Shown here piece after piece: positions 58,600-64,000 of a stretch of 64,000 nucleotides of DNA. Source of the stretch: Micrasema longulum (taxonomy: Eukaryota; Arthropoda; Insecta; Trichoptera; Brachycentridae); contig JAGVSM010002739.1 in assembly GCA_022494885.1 (NCBI GenBank), positions 310,001-374,000 on the forward strand, written 5' to 3'. Made by a program: the position numbers and the translations under genes. Numbering within the stretch: position 1 is the first letter of the stretch; each line of letters starts with the position of its first letter. Below the pieces are notes generated by a model. It was given only the letters and a program-made list of their open reading frames with translations, was not told the origin of the DNA and did not search any database.

Positions 58600-58830
58600 A
58601 GGTTCGCCTCGAAGTGTAGAGATTTGCGGATTCGTATACCTTTCTTATAGTCCCGGGTTCGACTCTAAGCAGAGTCAACTCGACATGTTGTCGATTAGCT
58701 GTTTTTTACACTGCAATATTTCATTTCCCCTTTATTTACCAGATAATCGAGATGCACTGCATTCGGTGCACTAATGCAGTGCCCTATGCCCCAGTGGGAA
58801 CCAATAGGGAAACGATGATGATTTTTAATG
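58600..58830 (+). repeat. SINE-B copy 3, plus orientation
   Basis: A tRNA-like head with B box 'gggttcgactc' near 58650, and a tail 'atgcagtgccctatgcccca' followed by 'acgatgatgattttt', the inverse of the left end of copy 1. Confidence 0.65.
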
Positions 58831-59709
58831 TGGAAAACATTTATAATGGTATCAGTCAAACTGGACCTTTGTATTACAATATTCATAAAAATAAACACGA
58901 AACCTTGCAAATTTAAAAATTATTTAAGAACTAAAAGATTAACATAATAAAGATATACGAAAGTTTTTAAACTAATATTGGTGTAGTTTTCATTTTTGTA
59001 ATGGATTGATAAATACACTGACTTTGAGAAAATATGGTTTATTAAAGTATTATTTTACTTTCAAAATAAAAGATTCTCATTCCGGATCACGATCACTGAT
59101 CTTACTTAAGTTACGTAATTTCTATTTTTAATTACAATTTATGGCTAACTGGTTAAATAGCAACAACACTAAATTCGAGTACCTACCTACATAACATATT
59201 AAAACTTAACTTGAGTATATTGCAAGAACGTAAATTGAAATAGAGAAGGGAGATCGTTTACATAAAAAACGAATTGTTTATGATAACTTCCATATTTGTT
59301 TTCTTTAAAAAAAATAAAAATATATACATTTCAACATATTCATTTTCCCCAGTTGAATCAAGTACTTTTATATTTTTTCTAAATATATTCTCAAAAAATA
59401 AATGCATGGTGTCAAGTGCCTTTGGCATATATCCCGTCACTATACCCCAGTGAGGACACATTTTTGTTATTGTATGAAATTCAATAAAAATAAATAGGTA
59501 ATTTTTGTTATAAATAAAGATTATTAGACTTACATTTAGCAAGACTTTAGATTCAGTGTCGATATTTTTTTTTGGTTTTTACACATCGTCGGGTTTCTGG
59601 AACAACTTGGTAACAACATTTCACTAGTTGTGAGATATTGCACTTTTAAAAGCTTATCCCAAATCAACAATTCTTAACAATTCAAAACAATTCAAAACCG
59701 TAAGTTAAC

Positions 59710-59896
59710 CTTTTTTTGTAAAAATAAATATATGCGTTTAATATAATTTACTCAAATATTTTAATTTTGGGGGGATTTTTAACGAGTTGTAAGATTCACG
59801 ATAAGAAAATGGGAATCGAGTTGGGTTGAGAGGGGTTCGAACTTTGGGCCTTTGATCCGCGAGTCCGCGAAACTAGCCACGAGATCACAACCCGTT
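59710..59896 (-). repeat. SINE-A copy 3
   Basis: Most diverged copy: 'aaaatgggaatcgagttggg', B box region 'gggttcgaac' and a head ending 'cacaacccg'. Same orientation as the other two. Confidence 0.75.
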
Positions 59897-60789
59897 CTTT
59901 TATAAAACATTTTTTTTTGTATTTATAAAATACGACATATTCTTATTTACTTTTTAAACAAAGATTATTTAATGCCAGTTATGAAGAAAACTTATTTTCC
60001 GAAAATTTGTAGTTACCAATTTGTGTCAGAAACCCGATGACATATATTTTTTAAATGTTAAGTCCTTTGATATTATATAAACTCAAAATATATATTTATT
60101 GAATGCAATATAAAATTAAACGGTACTCATAAAGTTATAATAAATAACTTTACCAATTACGGTTTCTAAAAAGAACAGTATCCACAGGATGATAAGCAAA
60201 TGGTCAGAAAAGGGGATGGAAAAATAGGGAAGCAGAAGAGAATGGAAAAAGTAGTGGAAAAAACAAAAAAATAATGCTTATTGATAAAAAGCAAAAAAAG
60301 CAACTTTTAATGATTTCGGTCGTGTAATATCTCAAAATTTTCACATTTTGTTGAAAAGAAATATGTGTAAAAATAACGTTAAACTCAAGTGGTCTTTAGT
60401 TTTCGATTTCTTTAGGGTTAAGGCAAAAATAAGTTTTTTAAGGTGTAGGTGCATCATACATACAAATATATAAATGAGATATCTACGTATTTACCACGCA
60501 TAGATGTATTGAGGAGAATACTCAGGTAAACTGAGCATGTGAATACATTGTCGTGATAGGAGAAAATATATTATTATGCTCGTGATGCGGAACTATCATA
60601 AGGACGGGAATAATCATCTTTGCAGATTATTTTTTTCAATGCGACTTAATATTAATTTGTCTGAGTACAAAGAAACTCTAAGAAACAAATATTGAATACA
60701 CGAATGACTCAAACAAAGATCGGCTATACTTTGAGTATCTCCATAATAGGGAAATATCACTTTTTTAAAACATTAAATAAAATAATAAG

Positions 60790-61125
60790 AGTCTATGAAA
60801 TACAGTCAAAAAAACATTTTTTTTTTGCCAATTATTAGTAGCATAAAAAATATTTTAAAATTTGTAATTTTGAATTGCCGCAAAAACGGTCATTCCATTG
60901 GTCATGCCCCTAATACGTCACGATTCATGTTCATTTGTTCCTGGCCATTGAAATTTATTTTGGAACATTATCACGAATCTTGACGTCACAACAACCAAGG
61001 CCAAACATGTCGCATGTAAACATTTCTCCACAATATCCATACTGATTTTGAAAAAAAAAATATTCTAAATCCATTTAAAATGTTTTTATCGGTATTCGTA
61101 GTATGTGATATTTCCCTATTAGAGA
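60790..61125 (+). mobile_element. MITE-3 copy 2
   Basis: Same order of blocks as 8285-8665, including 'tctatgaaatacagtc', 'aaaacggtcattccattggt' and 'cctaatacgtca', and 'acatttctccacaatatcca'. Confidence 0.62.
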
Positions 61126-61129
61126 ATTA

Positions 61130-62015
61130 GTTTGTAGACAAGGACTGGATTGCAGCCCCCAGAAGAGGTATCGAGATAGACATACTAATAACAACATAAC
61201 ATGTATGTAGGTGGGAGGGAATACGGATTATATAGGAGTCGAGATATTTACGGAGACTGTCGTTGGCGGGTTTCAGTCATCACTTTACACACTACGTAAC
61301 AATTATCATTCTCCTTATATCTGTAAATCCATACTTTTTCGATTCTTTCACCTGGGTTGGTATTTCAAACGCTATCGCGGCCGTATTATCTCGTGTATTT
61401 ACATACGAAATACACGAGAAAAACTGTTTTCTCGTGCCTCGAGTGCGTTTCAGAATAGCACCCCTGATGACTGTTGTGAAGTAAAAATTTCATCAAGAAA
61501 TATACAAAACGATGACATAACATTAACCAAAAATGCTGACAAACACAAACATAATACCAGACAACAACACTACTATATTAAAAAAACAAAGACGAACCCA
61601 GAACAATAAAAAAACCAAACAATATACTGAAACACTAAAATTACTTACCGTACTACTTGAAAATTACATTGGAAACAAATTAAAGATCAACATGAAAAAA
61701 ATTATGATAACTACACTAACCAGACGAGACAGAAACGAGACATTATAATATTTCTAATATAACCCTGACAGGTTTAAAAAATATATAAATACATTTAAAA
61801 AAAGATCTGAAACCTTTATCGACGTTATTCAGAATAATCTGACTGAATTATTTTACCTGACAGGCAACGCCTGAAAAGACCATTTTTGACTTGATCAGTT
61901 GCTCTAAATGACAATATTTCAAGTATGGCCAAATATTTGCAGTCGTAGATAGGTTGACAGGTCACATGCCCTGTAAATGACTGGACTTTCATATTCTCGT
62001 CTCAAGAATGTAACC
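61130..62015. mobile_element. MITE-1 related element with both ends and a long interior
   Basis: Left end 'gtttgtagacaaggactgga' (61130) and right end, in reverse, 'ggccaaatatttgcagtcgt' (about 61930). The right part (61800-62015) is the reverse of 34905-35060. The 450-bp interior differs from other copies and contains a 12-bp-stem hairpin at 61389-61419; it may be a larger family member or hold an insertion. Confidence 0.45.
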
Positions 62016-63386
62016 AAACAAAGCTTGTAACGTACATATAAATAAAACAAACATTGCCCTCTATAATATGGCAAAAATGAGGCAAACGATGTATAATTTT
62101 TTTAAACACAAGTAATTTTAGACATGATCGCGGTCCAACCCTTGTCCGAGGTATATGTATTTTTGAATATTTTGTTAGGCATTCAAAATGTGAAGTTGAA
62201 GAGGTTTAAGGAGATGAAATATTCCTACAATTTGACAGATTTAAATTTAATAAACTCCAATTAAAAAAGTTATCATTAAAATTTGCAATTGTATAAAGTT
62301 AAAATACATATCAGGGGATCTGTACACTTTATTTAAAACTGAGATCTGATTTTTAAAAAGCAACCAATAACTTTTGAAATTTGTAACAAATTAAATCACT
62401 GAAAAGTATCGATGTAATTTGAATGTTGATAGAAATTATAATATTCATTAAAATATGAATTTAAAAAAGGGAAATTAATTTATCTTGTGTATCATTAGAA
62501 TCCTTTTACGTTATTTTTATTAGACAAATCGTTCAATATAATTGGAAAAAATATTGATTTTGTCTTAAACGGTAGTCAAACAAGAGATAATTAATAAATT
62601 TTAAATAAATCCACCTTTATTTACAACACACATGCACATAACACATGCACTGATACTTTAAATACTATATTAGTTACTTTACTTATTAGAACATAAAATA
62701 AAATAAATATAAACTGTAAAAAAAAAAACTCTTCTAACCAATTTAGTATAAAATATCGTATAATTCTTCCATTGCCGCTTCATTTTGGATAATATTAGAG
62801 ATGTAAGTTTAAGGTTATTTTAATAATTGTTATTATGCTTATTTCCTTATAATGGCTGTGATGTTAAGATTTTTGGAAAGGAAGCAGAAATTAATAATGT
62901 CGAAGAAGTGATTAGCTCGTATAGAAAACGAATTATTAACGGGGTCATTGTTCTAGTGAAAGGATTATATAACACCGCAGTACTGGTACGTGCAGAAGGC
63001 CCATTGTTCAGTTAACAACAAATGGATAATTTATGGTAACATCTCCATATACGAAGTTTCGCACGCTGTTCTACGTCTTGTTCATGTGTGAAACCTATAT
63101 TTGGTATCATTTTTATACGCGCCGTGTTATTTATTGATTTCTTCACAAATCCATTCACTTTTCTAAATGAAACGTTCTCACTTTCATTACTTTATGAGAC
63201 TAGTTTGTATTCGAAAACCTCCTCATTCCAGCTACGAATGCTTTGATGTTTTAAGAGAATATATAAGAATTATAAAAAGTCTCTACTGCAAAGAAGGTCA
63301 CGCAACCTGAAAAAGCAGTCTCGCGCCACCTCTATTTTGACTTTGATCTCTTGCGAGTGATGCCATTTATCATTCAGCCAGCATCC

Positions 63387-64000
63387 TTAATATTTATAAT
63401 GATGAACTTGCTCAATAACCTGCGCTCCAAGTTTTAAAGACATTGGGAAAGTTTGTGGCTTTTTCCGAATAACCATACATTTAGTCTTGGAAATATTCAT
63501 CTCTAGCCCTTTATTCAAACTTGCCGTGTGAACTTTGTCCAATGCTAGTCGCAGGCTCTCCATACTATCTGCTAGAAAAACAGTATCATCCGCGTATCGG
63601 ATATTATTTATAATTTGTCCATTTATGCTAATGCTGTTTGTTAGTTCATTTAGCGCATCTCTAAAAATGGCTTCCGAGTACATATTAAAAAGGAGAGGAG
63701 ACAGAATGCATCCTTGCCGGACTCCTCGACTCATGTCTATATCCGATGTCAATTTATCATTCACTTTCACTGCAGCTTTCTGATGCCAGTAGAGGTTACC
63801 AATAATCCTTATATCTCTTAAATCTAGTTTGTTTATTTTTAAAATTTCTAGAAGTTCTTGGTGACGTACTTTATCAAAAGGTTTGGCATAGTCTATGAAA
63901 CATGCGTATACATCTACGTTCATGTCGCGGCATCTTTCAACAAGCAATTGAATACAACAGAGATCTTCTCTTGTACCATATCCATTCCTAAAACCAAATT
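63387..64000 (-). pseudogene. LINE reverse transcriptase fragment, cut by the window edge
   Basis: The frame enters from the right edge ('FGFRNGYGTREDL') and contains the core blocks of a non-LTR reverse transcriptase: 'CFIDYAKPFDKVRH', 'GVRQGCILSPLLFN' and the catalytic 'RYADDTVFLA', then 'LEMNISKTKCMVI'. After 'QVHHYKY' a stop at 63387-63389 interrupts it; the same frame goes on with 'GCWLNDKWHHSQEIKVKIE', as in intact relatives. So this is a recent-looking copy with a nonsense mutation. The N-terminal part lies outside the window. Confidence 0.88.

Larger units (their letters stand above)
55420..63386. other. DNA upstream of the chitin-binding gene
   Basis: About 8 kb with the mariner, SINE and MITE copies listed. 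I see nothing nameable in 55970-56470 (very AT-rich), 58830-59700, 59900-60780 and 62020-63386, apart from short frames without family support. Confidence 0.55.

Noticed and set aside
61211..61609. 132-codon plus-strand frame
   Set aside because: Runs through a MITE-1 related element; low-complexity Asn/Thr/Lys end and no domain.
62827..63015. 62-codon plus-strand frame
   Set aside because: Some hydrophobic pattern but no family match, no splice context and short.

Overview
The window is AT-rich animal nuclear DNA: split genes with GT-AG introns, tRNA-derived SINEs, LINE fragments and many small DNA transposons. The coding content (a two-domain peritrophin-A protein and an arthropod-like METAP2), the LINE types and a 'ccccgtggggtaggcaga' repeat tag point to an insect, most likely a moth or butterfly. 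The order is inferred; insect or arthropod is much safer.

Only two host genes could be rebuilt with confidence, both on the minus strand. (1) 1313-11046 is a complete methionine aminopeptidase 2 gene: seven coding exons whose phases all match, 476 codons plus stop, with all five metal ligands. (2) 19078-52889 (possibly with a leader exon at 55338-55419) encodes a secreted protein of about 900 residues. It has a signal peptide, a CBM14 chitin-binding domain, a cysteine-free, Ser/Thr/Pro-rich stretch of about 735 residues, and a second CBM14 domain at the C-terminus. Its exons lie about 2.1 to 22.3 kb apart. No functional link between the two genes is visible.

Layout: 0-0.9 kb, two LINE remnants; 1.3-11.0 kb, METAP2 with transposons in its introns; 11.0-18.8 kb, intergenic DNA with SINEs and MITEs; 19.1-30.5 kb, the four downstream exons of the chitin-binding gene, their introns holding an RTE-like LINE, a SINE, a hAT-like MITE and a hAT relic inserted in another MITE; 30.5-52.8 kb, one giant intron with LINE tails, a Helitron-like end, MITEs, SINEs, a nested LINE pair and a mariner relic; 52.9-64.0 kb, upstream DNA with a second mariner relic, SINEs, MITEs and a reverse-transcriptase fragment cut by the window edge.

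Repeat names used here (MITE-1, MITE-2, MITE-3, SINE-A, SINE-B, SINE-C) are local labels for families recognised by comparing parts of this window with each other. Their boundaries are approximate unless a terminal repeat or target duplication is quoted. I found no CRISPR array, rRNA, intact tRNA gene, viral gene or clearly new biological system. The most informative signals are the nested insertions, the paired transposon relics, and the unusual architecture and intron load of the chitin-binding gene.
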